Under the pieces are notes generated by a model, which saw only the letters and a program-made list of their open reading frames with translations, was not told the origin of the DNA and made no database searches. The translations under genes were made by a program, and so were the position numbers. Source: Chloroflexota bacterium (GTDB lineage: Bacteria > Chloroflexota > Dormibacteria > Dormibacterales > Dormibacteraceae). Taken from it: a DNA stretch of 64,000 nt. Location: the NCBI GenBank assembly GCA_005880795.1, contig VBGP01000007.1, positions 60,067 to 124,066 on the forward strand, in the 5' to 3' direction. Shown here in pieces: positions 52,671 to 61,233 of the stretch (the first letter of the stretch is position 1; every line of letters starts with the position of its first letter).

Positions 52671-53372
52671 GTGATCGTTGTGCCGGCGCCGTCGCCCAAG
52701 CCAAGCATGGAGACGCGCGCGGTCAAGCCGGTAGAGGCGCTGATCATCGACAAGCAGCCGCTTTTCCTCGCCGCGCTCGGGAGCCTGTTGGAAGCGCCGC
52801 CCCTGTCCGCCCACGTCGTCACCGCTTCGAGATCCGACGTGGGGCTGGACATCGCCCGCACACAGCCAATCAGCCTTGTCTTCTGCGAGCTGCGGGCAGA
52901 ACCGCTCTCTGGAGTGGAGCTGGTGGGCGTGCTGGCCTCGGAAGAGCGCGGGATTCCAGTGGTTTTGCTGGGGGACGATGGCGACGAGCCTCAGCTCGCG
53001 GCCGCTCTGGCCATGAGCGTCGCCGGCGCATTCAGCAAGAACTCGGCCCTCGACGAATTCCTGGTGGGGGTGCGCGCGGTGGTGTCGGGCCACAGGGCGA
53101 TCGGCTCAGGCCTTCTGGTTCGTTTGCTCGAGAGGCCCACCGGGCTCCGTGCACCCGAATCCGAAACTTTCGCCGGCCGGCTCTCCCCGACCGAGCTCGC
53201 GATTCTGGGCATGATCGGACAGGCGCAATCGATTCCCGCCATCGCGGCGAATCGAGGAATCAGCCACAAGACCGTGCGCAACCATCTAGCGAAGATCTAT
53301 CGCAAGCTGGACCTGCACGGCAGAACAGAGGCAATGCTGTGGGCAGCGCGAATGGGCCTGACGGGAAGCTAG
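52671..53372 (+). CDS. LuxR-type regulator with degenerate receiver
   Basis: 233 residues. The N-terminal ~20-135 has the receiver fold (EALIIDKQPLFLAALGSLLE...), but the acidic pocket is altered: VDDH is replaced by IIDKQ, and the phosphoacceptor strand reads LVFCELRAEPLSG with Glu where Asp is expected. The LuxR helix-turn-helix (~165-225) is intact (LSPTELAILGMIGQAQSIPAIAANRGISHKTVRNHLAKIYRKL). It therefore probably does not respond to phosphorylation. The ATG at 52707 (METRAVKPVEALII) is a likely alternative to the GTG at 52671. It sits directly before pilB and may control the pilus operon. Confidence 0.88.
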   Translation: MIVVPAPSPKPSMETRAVKPVEALIIDKQPLFLAALGSLLEAPPLSAHVVTASRSDVGLDIARTQPISLVFCELRAEPLSGVELVGVLASEERGIPVVLLGDDGDEPQLAAALAMSVAGAFSKNSALDEFLVGVRAVVSGHRAIGSGLLVRLLERPTGLRAPESETFAGRLSPTELAILGMIGQAQSIPAIAANRGISHKTVRNHLAKIYRKLDLHGRTEAMLWAARMGLTGS

Positions 53373-53414
53373 CCACTCCGGCGGCTTTCCCGGACGACCT
53401 TCAAACCAGGAAAC

Positions 53415-55259
53415 ATGACCGGCGCGGATAAGTCGCAGAGGCGGGATCGAGGCGCCTCGGCACCGGGACAAAGAGCCCATGAGGTTGGGCAAATCCCCAT
53501 TACCAACGGGGTCAGGACAGGCCAACATGACGGCGTGGCAGTCGAGGCGAGCGCCCGCCCGCGGCCGACGCCGGCGCTCCACGAGCGCATTGGTCAGGTC
53601 CTGCTGACGGAAGGGCTCATCACGGAAGAGCAGCTCGCGCGAGCGCTAAATGCGCAGCGCCTGGCTTACGCGCCCCTGGGGACCGTGCTGGTAAACCAGG
53701 GGGCCGTCCACGAGGACCACATGACCATGGTGCTCAGTGCGCATCTTGAGATTCCGGTGGCAGATCTGAAGCACCTGGAAGTCGATGCAGAAGTTGCGCG
53801 GCTCGTCCCCGAGGATTTCGCCCGTCGCAACCTGGTGCTGCCACTCCGCCGCGACAACGGGCACCTCGCGGTCGCGATGAACGACCCCAGCAACCTCATG
53901 GTGATCAACGACATTCGCCTGATCACCGGCCTACCCGTTGCCCCCTATATCGCGGCGCCTTCAGACATCCTGCTGAACCTGACGCGCATCCACGACATGC
54001 ATCCGCGGCTCAGCGTCGCCGCAAAGACGCTCAACGAATCTCGCCCTCAAGCGCAGACCGACCGAGTGATGACGCTCGAGCTCGCGAAGGTCACCTCGAG
54101 CTCACCCGCGGTCGAGATCGTCAACCTTCTGATCACTCAGGGATTGCGCGATCGTGCGTCTGACATCCACATCGAGCCCCAGAAGGATTACCTGCGCGTC
54201 CGGTTCAGGATCGACGGAGTGCTGCAGGACATGGCTCACCTGCCCAGCGCGACAGGGGCAGCGCTGTCATCCAGGGTGAAGATCATGGCCGGCATGAACA
54301 TCGTCGAGCGCCGGCGAGCCCAGGATGGGCAGATCAGCGTCAACGTCGACGGCCGTGAGCTGGACGTCAGGGTCGCCACGATGGAAACGATCTGGGGCGA
54401 GAAGCTCGTGATGCGGTTGCTCGACCGTGGTCGCTCGCTCATCACCCTGCCTCAGCTCGGATTCTCGCAAGGCGCCTACCACGAGTATCACCGGCTGCTC
54501 CACTCGCCGTACGGAATGATGATCGTTTCCGGCCCGACGGGCAGCGGCAAGACGACCACGCTGTACGCGTCGATCCACGAGCTCGACAGCCAGGTTCGCA
54601 ACATCATGACCATCGAAGATCCGGTCGAGTACATGTTCGACCACATCAATCAAAGCCAGATCAACAAGCTGGCCGACATCAGCTTCGCGAACGGTCTTCG
54701 AGCAATCCTTCGCCAGGACCCGGACATCATCCTGGTCGGCGAGATCCGCGATCGAGAGACGGCGGAGATTGCGGTCCAGTCAGCGCTCACCGGACACCTG
54801 GTGCTTTCGTCGCTTCACGCGACCGATGCCGTTGGTGCACTGCTGCGCTTCACGGACATGGGGATCGAAGGCTTTCTCATTGCGTCGTCTGTAATCGCAA
54901 TCGTCGCGCAGCGTCTCGTACGAAAGACCTGCGACGGCTGCCGCGTTCCGTACGCACCAGCCACGGAGGACATCGAGTTCGCCGCGTCGGTCGGCGTCGC
55001 GGCGCCCCACGAGCTCTACAAGGGGCAGGGATGCAGCCGGTGCAACGGGACGGGCTATTTCGACCGCATCGGCGTGTTCGAGGTACTGACGCTGTCCGAC
55101 GAGGTGAAGCGGCTTGTGATCGCCAAGGCGAGCCACGCCGAGATCATGACCGCCGCGGTCGCGGAGGGAATGCTGCCTCTGCGCGCCGACGCGTGGGCCA
55201 AGATCTCTAAGGGTGTGACGACCGTGTCTGAAGTCATGCGCAGCGTTTACATCATCTGA
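53415..55259 (+). CDS. pilB: Type IV pilus assembly ATPase PilB
   Basis: 614 residues. An N-terminal extension (~1-50) precedes the MshEN/GspE N-domain (~53-155; IGQVLLTEGLITEEQLARALNAQR), a domain that can bind cyclic-di-GMP in relatives. The ATPase has Walker A GPTGSGKTTTL (~374), the Asp box MTIEDPVEYMF, Walker B DPDIILVGEIRDRETAE, and the tetracysteine zinc motif CDGC...CSRCNGTGYFDR. It powers pilus extension. The ATG has a correctly placed AGGA. First gene of the pilus operon; PilC follows after 11 bases. Confidence 0.93.
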   Translation: MTGADKSQRRDRGASAPGQRAHEVGQIPITNGVRTGQHDGVAVEASARPRPTPALHERIGQVLLTEGLITEEQLARALNAQRLAYAPLGTVLVNQGAVHEDHMTMVLSAHLEIPVADLKHLEVDAEVARLVPEDFARRNLVLPLRRDNGHLAVAMNDPSNLMVINDIRLITGLPVAPYIAAPSDILLNLTRIHDMHPRLSVAAKTLNESRPQAQTDRVMTLELAKVTSSSPAVEIVNLLITQGLRDRASDIHIEPQKDYLRVRFRIDGVLQDMAHLPSATGAALSSRVKIMAGMNIVERRRAQDGQISVNVDGRELDVRVATMETIWGEKLVMRLLDRGRSLITLPQLGFSQGAYHEYHRLLHSPYGMMIVSGPTGSGKTTTLYASIHELDSQVRNIMTIEDPVEYMFDHINQSQINKLADISFANGLRAILRQDPDIILVGEIRDRETAEIAVQSALTGHLVLSSLHATDAVGALLRFTDMGIEGFLIASSVIAIVAQRLVRKTCDGCRVPYAPATEDIEFAASVGVAAPHELYKGQGCSRCNGTGYFDRIGVFEVLTLSDEVKRLVIAKASHAEIMTAAVAEGMLPLRADAWAKISKGVTTVSEVMRSVYII

Positions 55260-55270
55260 TCGGAGGGGAC

Positions 55271-56488
55271 GTGGTCAGCAGGTTTACCTACAGGGCCTAT
55301 TCACCCCGTGGCAAGCTCGAAGAGCGCGTCGCCACCGGCGAGTCCGCGGCTGCCGTGCACCGCGACCTCATCGGCCGCGGATTCCGGGTGGTATCGGTGC
55401 GGCCGGCACGCAGCGGATGGCGCTGGATATACCGCCAGTTTCCGACCTTCTTTCGAGTCAAGACGGCCGACCTCATCCTGTTCTCGCGCCAGCTGGCCAC
55501 TTTCATCAGGGTTGGTGTGCCGATCACCGACGCGATCAAGCTCCTTCAAGGAGCATCAAGCTCAGGAGCTTTCCGCGCTGCGCTCGAGGACATCTTCGCG
55601 GACCTGGAGGCGGGCGAAGCGTTCTCATCAGCCATTGAACGTCACCCAAGCGTTTTCGACGAGCTGTACGTGGACATGGTGCGAGCGGCCGAATACAGCG
55701 GGACGCTCGACCGTGTGCTGATCCAGGTTGCCGCCTATCTGCAGCGCCAGGACACCGCCCTGAAGAAGTTACGCAGCGCGATGATCTACCCCGCGGTGAT
55801 TCTCGTGCTGGCCATCTCGGTCTGCACGGTTTTGATCGTCTTCGTGCTTCCGAACTTCGTCTCGATCTTTCACGAATTCAATGCCACCCTGCCGCTCCCG
55901 ACGAGGATCCTGCTCGGGGTTGGCACGTTCGCCCAAACGTGGCGGATTGAGATCGTGATCGTGCTCTTCGTCGTCATCGTCAGCGTACTGGTGCTCATGA
56001 GCAGCCCGCCTGGCCGGGTGTTCTGGGATTACGCGATCCTGCGTGTGCCGGTGATCGGGACGATAGTGGTCTACAGCATCATCGAGCGCTTCACGCGAAC
56101 GCTAGCCACCATGCTCGCGGCGGGGATACCGATCAGCCAGACTTTCGAGGTCGCCATCGCGTCGGCCGGCAACATCCGCTATCGCCGCGGACTCGATTCG
56201 GTCAAGGATCGAATGATGACCGGAGACGGTTTCTCCGTCCCGCTGGACGCGACGGGCTTGTTCGCGCCGATGATGATCCGCATGATCCGCGTCGGCGAAG
56301 AAACCGGAACCCTCGACTCGAGCCTCGAGCAGATCGCCGACTTCTTGGCCGAAGAGATGGATTACAAGGTCCGGAACATGATTGCGCTCATGGAGCCGTC
56401 GCTCGTGATTGCAGTCGGCGGCGCGGTGGGATTTGTGGCGGTGTCGGTCATCCTGCCGATGTACGGGCTCCTCAAGCAAGTCCACTGA
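55271..56488 (+). CDS. pilC: Type IV pilus inner-membrane platform protein PilC
   Basis: 405 residues with two GspF/T2SSF domains (~65-190 and ~265-395; LILFSRQLATFIRVGVPITDAIKLL and the second-half RFTRTLATMLAAGIPISQTFEV), each followed by hydrophobic helices. The GTG start has GGAGGGGAC immediately upstream. PilC couples the PilB/PilT motors to pilin insertion. The stop overlaps the next gene (ATGA-like overlap), so the whole cluster is co-translated. Confidence 0.93.
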   Translation: MVSRFTYRAYSPRGKLEERVATGESAAAVHRDLIGRGFRVVSVRPARSGWRWIYRQFPTFFRVKTADLILFSRQLATFIRVGVPITDAIKLLQGASSSGAFRAALEDIFADLEAGEAFSSAIERHPSVFDELYVDMVRAAEYSGTLDRVLIQVAAYLQRQDTALKKLRSAMIYPAVILVLAISVCTVLIVFVLPNFVSIFHEFNATLPLPTRILLGVGTFAQTWRIEIVIVLFVVIVSVLVLMSSPPGRVFWDYAILRVPVIGTIVVYSIIERFTRTLATMLAAGIPISQTFEVAIASAGNIRYRRGLDSVKDRMMTGDGFSVPLDATGLFAPMMIRMIRVGEETGTLDSSLEQIADFLAEEMDYKVRNMIALMEPSLVIAVGGAVGFVAVSVILPMYGLLKQVH

Positions 56489-56934
56489 TGCTCCGAATGA
56501 AGGATCGGCGCCGGGCACAGTCCGGCACGACACTCGTCGAGCTGTTGGTCAGTCTTGTGATAGCGAGCCTGGCGCTTGCGCTCGTCGTGGGAACGCTGAG
56601 CAGCGGCCTGCTCGACTCAACGATTGCGAAGCGAAATACGGCGGCGCAGGCCAGCCTCCAGTACGAGATGGAGGCAATCAGTGCCAGCGTCTTCGACTCC
56701 TCAGGCGCGCCCTATTCGGATTGCTTCGCGACCGAGGACCCTACCAGCCCGACCTCAGCCGGCGGCTACCAGGCTGCTTGCCCAAACGGTCCATTCACAT
56801 TGCGAGCTGACGTCGGCTGGCAGTGGCTGGCGTCCTCACCCGGGGTAGTCCAGGTTTGGACGATCTCCATCATGTCCTGGCCGTCCAGCGCGGCCATCGG
56901 TTCGTCGGTTTCGGTTTACAAGATCAACAGATGA
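56488..56934 (+). CDS. Minor pilin / pseudopilin 1
   Basis: 148 residues. Class III prepilin signal: short basic leader (MLRMKDRRRAQSG) and cleavage before TTLVELLVSLVIASLALALVV, with Glu at +5. The C-terminal domain has a cysteine pair (YSDCFATED ... YQAACPNGP), suggesting a D-region disulphide. Probably a priming or tip minor pilin of the PilV/PilW class. Overlaps both neighbours by one to four bases. Confidence 0.85.
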   Translation: MLRMKDRRRAQSGTTLVELLVSLVIASLALALVVGTLSSGLLDSTIAKRNTAAQASLQYEMEAISASVFDSSGAPYSDCFATEDPTSPTSAGGYQAACPNGPFTLRADVGWQWLASSPGVVQVWTISIMSWPSSAAIGSSVSVYKINR

Positions 56935-57455
56935 GGGGTGGCCGCTCCTCCTTGAAGGGTCAGAACGGCTACACGCTGGTCGAGCTGATCATCGCTGTTG
57001 CCATTGGTGCGCTCCTGATGTCCGCCTTGACCTCTGTCTTGCTGACATCCTGGCGGGCCGCAACGATCGCCTCCAGCCGAGTCGAAGCGACCAGCCAGAT
57101 CCGCAACTTCGAGTACTTCGCCTACGACGATTTCGCCCGGAGCGCCATCCCGAATGCCAGCGGCTGCGTGCCGGCGACGCCGTGCACCACTCAGCCGCTG
57201 GTGTTGAGCGGGCTCCAGGTCACCAACTCGACGCCGGTCCCCGCTTCGTTCCAGGTGAGCTACGCGTGGGACGGCTCCAACTTCCTCGACCGAACTGTTG
57301 CCACCACCGACGCGACGGGGCATGCGGCCACCAACGTGACCGCGTTCTCATGGTTCGTCGACACGAATGCCACTGTCGTAGTCAGCCTCACGGTCACGGT
57401 CCAGGCCTACAGCGAATCCCAGACTTTCCGATTTGATCCGCGGATGAATCCGTGA
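56931..57455 (+). CDS. Minor pilin / pseudopilin 2
   Basis: 174 residues from ATG 56931 (MRGGRSSLKGQNGYTLVELI), overlapping the preceding stop as ATGA; the ORF-track start at 56823 is inside that gene. Cleavage after QNG leaves YTLVELIIAVAIGALLMSALTSVL with Glu +5. The globular part contains SGCVPATPCTTQPL (a cysteine pair) and a beta-rich end. PilW-like in position and size, a probable tip-complex subunit with the preceding and following genes. Confidence 0.85.
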   Translation: MRGGRSSLKGQNGYTLVELIIAVAIGALLMSALTSVLLTSWRAATIASSRVEATSQIRNFEYFAYDDFARSAIPNASGCVPATPCTTQPLVLSGLQVTNSTPVPASFQVSYAWDGSNFLDRTVATTDATGHAATNVTAFSWFVDTNATVVVSLTVTVQAYSESQTFRFDPRMNP

Positions 57456-59071
57456 CCGCGATCCTCGCTCTGTTGAAGGATCGCAGGCGTTCGCAGCGAG
57501 GCAGCGTGCTGAGCGGCGTGCTGATCATGACCGCATTCATCGCCATCATCTCGGGCGCTCTGATGACCGAGCTGAGCACGAACTTCATTCTCTCGCACAC
57601 CAGGCTCAACCGAGTCGCTAACCAGGCGACAGACAACTCCGCGATTGAGCTGTCCGTGAGCCGGCTCCAGTCCACGCAGCTCAACGCTCCCTGCCCGGCG
57701 CTTCCAACCACGACGGTGAACAACCTCACAGCGTCGGCTACGTACCTGAGCTGCTGGCCCACCGTGGACGTCAGGTCACCGCAGTTCAGGCAGATCGGGA
57801 GCTCGTCCGGAGCATTCAATGTCGACGGAATGCACGCGGAGCTCGGCCAACTCAACGACTACATCGTCGGCGACGCTGACGGCAACGTTTTCGACTACCC
57901 GTTTGGCTCTGTCACGCAACGCTGGGGGCTTGACCTGGACGGGGCCGTAACCGCGACGCCGCTGGTCATGGCGAGGCCGGGATACTCCGGCCAGTACCTG
58001 GACGTCATTCCACTTTCCGGGAGCCCGAGCTGTCCGACATCCGGATCGTGCCTCAACGTCATGATCGACAACACCTCATTCACGACTCCGCCCCTGATGT
58101 GCGTCATAACGACAACCTCCGGCGCAGCCGTCACGACCCAACCCGCGGCCAGCCCGTCGGTCGGCGGTCTCGTTTACTTCGCGGACAGCGCGAACCTGGA
58201 GGCCGATGTCATAACCACCGGGGGGGCGTGTAACCCGAAGTCCAGCGCCACGATCTCAGGCAATCGGCCGGTTGTCGCGGGACCGGTCGCTTTCCGTTGT
58301 ACGGGCGGGTGCGGCCAAATCGTCGACTACATATACGCCATCGTCTCGAGCGTAACCTCGAGCCGACTCGTCGAATACACCTATGACTCAAACGAGGGTC
58401 TCGAGTCCGTGGGGAGCTGGTCGCTGCCGTGGGCGAACGCATCCGGGATCGCGGTCCAAAGCGCGACCTTACCCGCCGGGCTGGCGATCACGTTCGGCGG
58501 AGGTGGCGTCGCACTCTACAGGCTTGGGTCGAACGGGCCGACATTCTTGAACAGCCAGCAGGTCGGCGGTGGCGTCGCCGATGCGCCGTACTGGTGCAGC
58601 CAATGCAACCTTTTCGGCGTGGGTGCTCAAAACGGCGGACTCTACCTCTTCAACTCGTCGCTCAATCCGATCGCAAGCTATGCCGGCACAGGTTCGGCGA
58701 TCAACACGACGCCGGCGGTCGACGGCGCCGGTGACTGGTACTTCGGCGCCGACGACGGCTACGTGCACGAGGTCCAAAACCAGGGCGGCCAGATGGTGCA
58801 AGTCAACCGGTACGGCAGCATGGGCACAGTGGGCAGCTCGGTAACGGTTGGGGGATGCGCCACCGGCATTTGCGTCTACCTCGGCACGCTGGGCAACCGC
58901 CTCTACCTCGTTCCGCTGGACGCTCGCGATGCTGTGCTCTCCGCGTGCATCACAAGTGCACCCCCCACCTGTTCTGGGGCAAATCCACGTCTTTGGGCAA
59001 GTGTCGAGGTGGGGGCCAGCGGAAGCCCACAGACCGTCCACGTGGAGGGCTGGTCATATTATTCCGGCTGA
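57452..59071 (+). CDS. PilX-like anchor fused to beta-propeller (PilY1-like tip protein)
   Basis: 539 residues. The N-terminus (DRRRSQRGSVLSGVLIMTAF, then IAIISGALMTELS) is a PilX-type hydrophobic segment without the canonical +5 Glu. Residues ~120-520 are PQQ-like beta-propeller blades: GDADGNVFDYPFGS; LAITFGGGGVALYRLG; FGVGAQNGGLYLFNSSLNPI; WYFGADDGYVHEVQ; VYLGTLGNRLYLVPL. Several Cys pairs (CNPKSS, CSQCNLF) suggest extracellular disulphides. It would form an adhesive pilus tip like PilY1, but joined to its anchor in one chain. The GTG start overlaps the previous stop. Confidence 0.75.
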   Translation: MTAILALLKDRRRSQRGSVLSGVLIMTAFIAIISGALMTELSTNFILSHTRLNRVANQATDNSAIELSVSRLQSTQLNAPCPALPTTTVNNLTASATYLSCWPTVDVRSPQFRQIGSSSGAFNVDGMHAELGQLNDYIVGDADGNVFDYPFGSVTQRWGLDLDGAVTATPLVMARPGYSGQYLDVIPLSGSPSCPTSGSCLNVMIDNTSFTTPPLMCVITTTSGAAVTTQPAASPSVGGLVYFADSANLEADVITTGGACNPKSSATISGNRPVVAGPVAFRCTGGCGQIVDYIYAIVSSVTSSRLVEYTYDSNEGLESVGSWSLPWANASGIAVQSATLPAGLAITFGGGGVALYRLGSNGPTFLNSQQVGGGVADAPYWCSQCNLFGVGAQNGGLYLFNSSLNPIASYAGTGSAINTTPAVDGAGDWYFGADDGYVHEVQNQGGQMVQVNRYGSMGTVGSSVTVGGCATGICVYLGTLGNRLYLVPLDARDAVLSACITSAPPTCSGANPRLWASVEVGASGSPQTVHVEGWSYYSG

Positions 59072-59074
59072 CCC

Positions 59075-59938
59075 GTGGCTCCATTAGCGACTCGGCTGGC
59101 TATCGACCTCTCCGGTGCTTCGATTCGAGTGGTTGAAGGCACCGTGGGCGGCGAGATGCGCTGCGGATCCTCCTCGGTTCCCGATGGCGCATCGGTCGGT
59201 GGCAAGGTGTCAGATCCCGCCGGCGTGGCCAGGGCGCTGAAGCCGTTGCTGGCCCGGATTGAGGTCACCCAGACGCGCGCCTTCGTAGCAGCAAGCGATG
59301 CCGTGGCGACTTTCAGGATCCTTCGTCTCGCCTCCACATCAACACCGCGCGACGTCGATGCCGCTATCGCCCGGGAGCTTCCATTCGACCCGCAGAGGAT
59401 GGCGACTCGCTGGCTGGACGTGGTCGACCCGCAGGCACAGCAGCGCGTGGTTTACGCGGCAGCCTGGGATCAGGCCCTGGTCAAGAACATCACCGAGGCG
59501 ATCAAGCTGGCCGGCCTCGAGCCGACCGTGGTCGAGCTGAAGTCGGCGAGCGTGGCCAGGGCGGTGCCGGCTCCGGCGTGCGTGGTCGTGGATCTGTCCT
59601 CATCTCCTGCCGAGATCGTCCTGATCGACAAGCACCTGCCGCGGGTCTGGCACACCTTCACAGTCGAGGAACCCATCGGAGACGATGCGGTGTCTGCGCT
59701 CGCCGCACCGCTCCGGACGACGCTCCGTTTCTACCGGCGTCAGTCGAACGGTGACTTCGGGCCGTCGGCTCCGGTGTTCGTCTCAAGCGAGCAAACGCTG
59801 CCCCCGCAGCTGCTCTCAGAGCTGTCCGGCCTCATCGGCCAACCGGTGCTGCTGCTTCCAGCCCCGGCGCGAGTGCCGCATAACGTCCGCCATTCGACCT
59901 ATCTGGCCTGCCTGGGCCTGCTCATGCGGAGGAGCTGA
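59075..59938 (+). CDS. pilM: PilM-like actin-fold pilus assembly protein
   Basis: 287 residues with ATPase-like phosphate motifs of the PilM/FtsA family: N-terminal RLAIDLSGASIRVVEG, DVDAAIARELPFDP (the typical PilM segment), WLDVVDPQAQQRVVYAAAW, and PACVVVDLSSSPAEIVLIDK. In other bacteria PilM sits in the cytoplasm and binds the N-terminal tail of PilN. No PilN/PilO is found here; the 56-residue membrane protein encoded next may take the PilN position. GTG start, three bases after the preceding stop. Confidence 0.8.
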   Translation: MAPLATRLAIDLSGASIRVVEGTVGGEMRCGSSSVPDGASVGGKVSDPAGVARALKPLLARIEVTQTRAFVAASDAVATFRILRLASTSTPRDVDAAIARELPFDPQRMATRWLDVVDPQAQQRVVYAAAWDQALVKNITEAIKLAGLEPTVVELKSASVARAVPAPACVVVDLSSSPAEIVLIDKHLPRVWHTFTVEEPIGDDAVSALAAPLRTTLRFYRRQSNGDFGPSAPVFVSSEQTLPPQLLSELSGLIGQPVLLLPAPARVPHNVRHSTYLACLGLLMRRS

Positions 59939-60108
59939 TGAAGCCGAAGCGGCCGCAGCAGGAGGATAGGCGCAGGCCTCTGGCGGACCTGAACCTGATC
60001 GGCGAGACGAGGCGGCAGGCCGTTCGGCGCAGGGGTTGCGCATCGCTGTTCGGTTCCGTCCTGCTGCTCGTGGCCGGGGCGGTCTCGATCGGCCTGGGAC
60101 TGCACTAG
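59938..60108 (+). CDS. Tiny membrane protein following PilM
   Basis: 56 residues, below the ORF-track cutoff. ATG overlaps the pilM stop (TGATG). The N-terminal part is basic and contains PLADLNLIGETRRQ; the C-terminus is one transmembrane helix (SLFGSVLLLVAGAVSIGLGLH). The DLNLIGETRRQ stretch recalls the conserved INLLP tail of PilN that inserts in PilM, followed directly by a membrane span. A minimal PilN equivalent is possible, without the periplasmic coiled-coil and ferredoxin-like parts. This assignment is an inference. Confidence 0.65.
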   Translation: MKPKRPQQEDRRRPLADLNLIGETRRQAVRRRGCASLFGSVLLLVAGAVSIGLGLH

Positions 60109-60273
60109 CCGGCCCCGCCCATCGGCCCAGTCCGTATAGGGACACCCGCCCATGCTATGGGCCACTCCCTCTATTCAGGTTTGACGCCGCCAGACCCATG
60201 CTGAGGGCCGGTCAAATCAAAAGCACGGCGCCGCATTGGGGAAATGCGGCTGCCTTACAAGGGGGCGATTTCA

Positions 60274-60756
60274 ATGGCAGGTCTCTACGGTTGGTTCAAC
60301 AAGAACTTGCGAGGACGCAAGGGTCAACAGGGCTTTACCCTGATCGAGCTGTTGGTGGTCGTGACCATCCTCGGCATCCTGGCCGCGATCGTCACCCTGA
60401 GCCTGGTCGGTCTCACCACGCATGCCAACGTCGAGGCTTGCAACTCTGAGTACAAGACCGTTCAGGCGGCAATGGACTCATACATGGCTAACAACAACTT
60501 GTCGACACTCCCGGCGGCGCAAGTCAAGTACACGAACGATATGACCGGCGGCGGCGGTTTGACCGGTGGCAACGTGGCGCTGTACAACGCCGCTCCCTCC
60601 GACACGAGCCCGAACTACACGCGCAACGGCACGACCCAGTTCTACTACGAGTGGGACAAGTTCGGGAAGATCACCAACCCGTCGGGAGGTGCCGGCGGCA
60701 ACGGCATCGCTTCAGATTCATCCGGCACGGTAATCAGCGGATGCGCCCCGAAGTAA
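60274..60756 (+). CDS. Major type IV pilin
   Basis: 160 residues from ATG 60274 (MAGLYGWFNKNLRGRKGQQG), with AAGGGGG seven bases upstream. Prepilin cleavage between GQQG and FTLIELLVVVTILGILAAIV, Glu +5, a textbook class III signal. The globular part has a cysteine pair (EACNSEYKTVQ and SGCAPK at the C-terminus, the typical D-loop). It is separated from the assembly operon by about 165 bases, which should contain its own promoter, and is followed by a strong terminator; both fit a highly expressed structural subunit. Confidence 0.92.
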   Translation: MAGLYGWFNKNLRGRKGQQGFTLIELLVVVTILGILAAIVTLSLVGLTTHANVEACNSEYKTVQAAMDSYMANNNLSTLPAAQVKYTNDMTGGGGLTGGNVALYNAAPSDTSPNYTRNGTTQFYYEWDKFGKITNPSGGAGGNGIASDSSGTVISGCAPK

Positions 60757-60779
60757 GGCATATCCCGTAGCGAAAGGCT

Positions 60780-60818
60780 GGTTGAGGGCGCCGTACAAAG
60801 CGGCGCCCTCAACCTTTC
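60780..60818 (+). terminator. Strong terminator after major pilin
   Basis: A perfect 14-bp stem (GGTTGAGGGCGCCG / CGGCGCCCTCAACC) with a seven-base loop, followed by TTTCC. Located 24 bases after the pilin stop. It is the strongest hairpin in the window and should end the pilin transcript. The tail is short, so some read-through into the peptidase-fragment gene is possible. Confidence 0.85.
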
Positions 60819-60855
60819 CACAAGGGGAACTGACCTGGCATCCATCACCCCGTTT

Positions 60856-61233
60856 GTGAGCGCCTACCTCCTCCTCCTCGGCCTGCTGCTCGGGAGCTTC
60901 ATCAACCTGGCCGCCGACCGCATACCCAGGGGTGAATCCATCCTCCGACCGCGCTCCCACTGTCGGGCCTGTGGCCGGCAGCTCGACGCGCTCGACCTGC
61001 TGCCGGTGCTCGGCTACGCGATGCGCGGAGGGCGGTGCGCCACGTGCCGCTGTTGGATCGGCGCGTCGGCACCGATCGTCGAGGGGGTCGCGGGGCTTTG
61101 CATGGCGGCGCCCATCCTCTGGCTCCCGCTCTGGCCGGGCGTGGTCGCGGGACTGGGCCTGGTCGTCTGCTGGGGTGTGGCTGTTACCGGTCTTGCCGTG
61201 CGGCGCTACGCGACGGGCGGGCGGTCAGGTTAG
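60856..61233 (+). CDS. Truncated prepilin peptidase (N-terminal domain only)
   Basis: 125 residues, GTG start. It matches the N-terminal zinc/cysteine domain of PilD: LLLGSFINLAADRIPRGESILRPRSHCRACGRQLDALDLLPVLGYAMRGG, then CATCRCWIGASAPIVEGVAG. Both CxxC motifs are present. After that only one or two hydrophobic helices remain, and the two catalytic aspartates of the peptidase (in the D-xxxxIPD and GxGD motifs) are missing. It could be a methylase-like domain alone or a decayed gene; the true peptidase must be elsewhere. Its end overlaps the convergent pilT by 50 bases. Confidence 0.75.
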   Translation: MSAYLLLLGLLLGSFINLAADRIPRGESILRPRSHCRACGRQLDALDLLPVLGYAMRGGRCATCRCWIGASAPIVEGVAGLCMAAPILWLPLWPGVVAGLGLVVCWGVAVTGLAVRRYATGGRSG

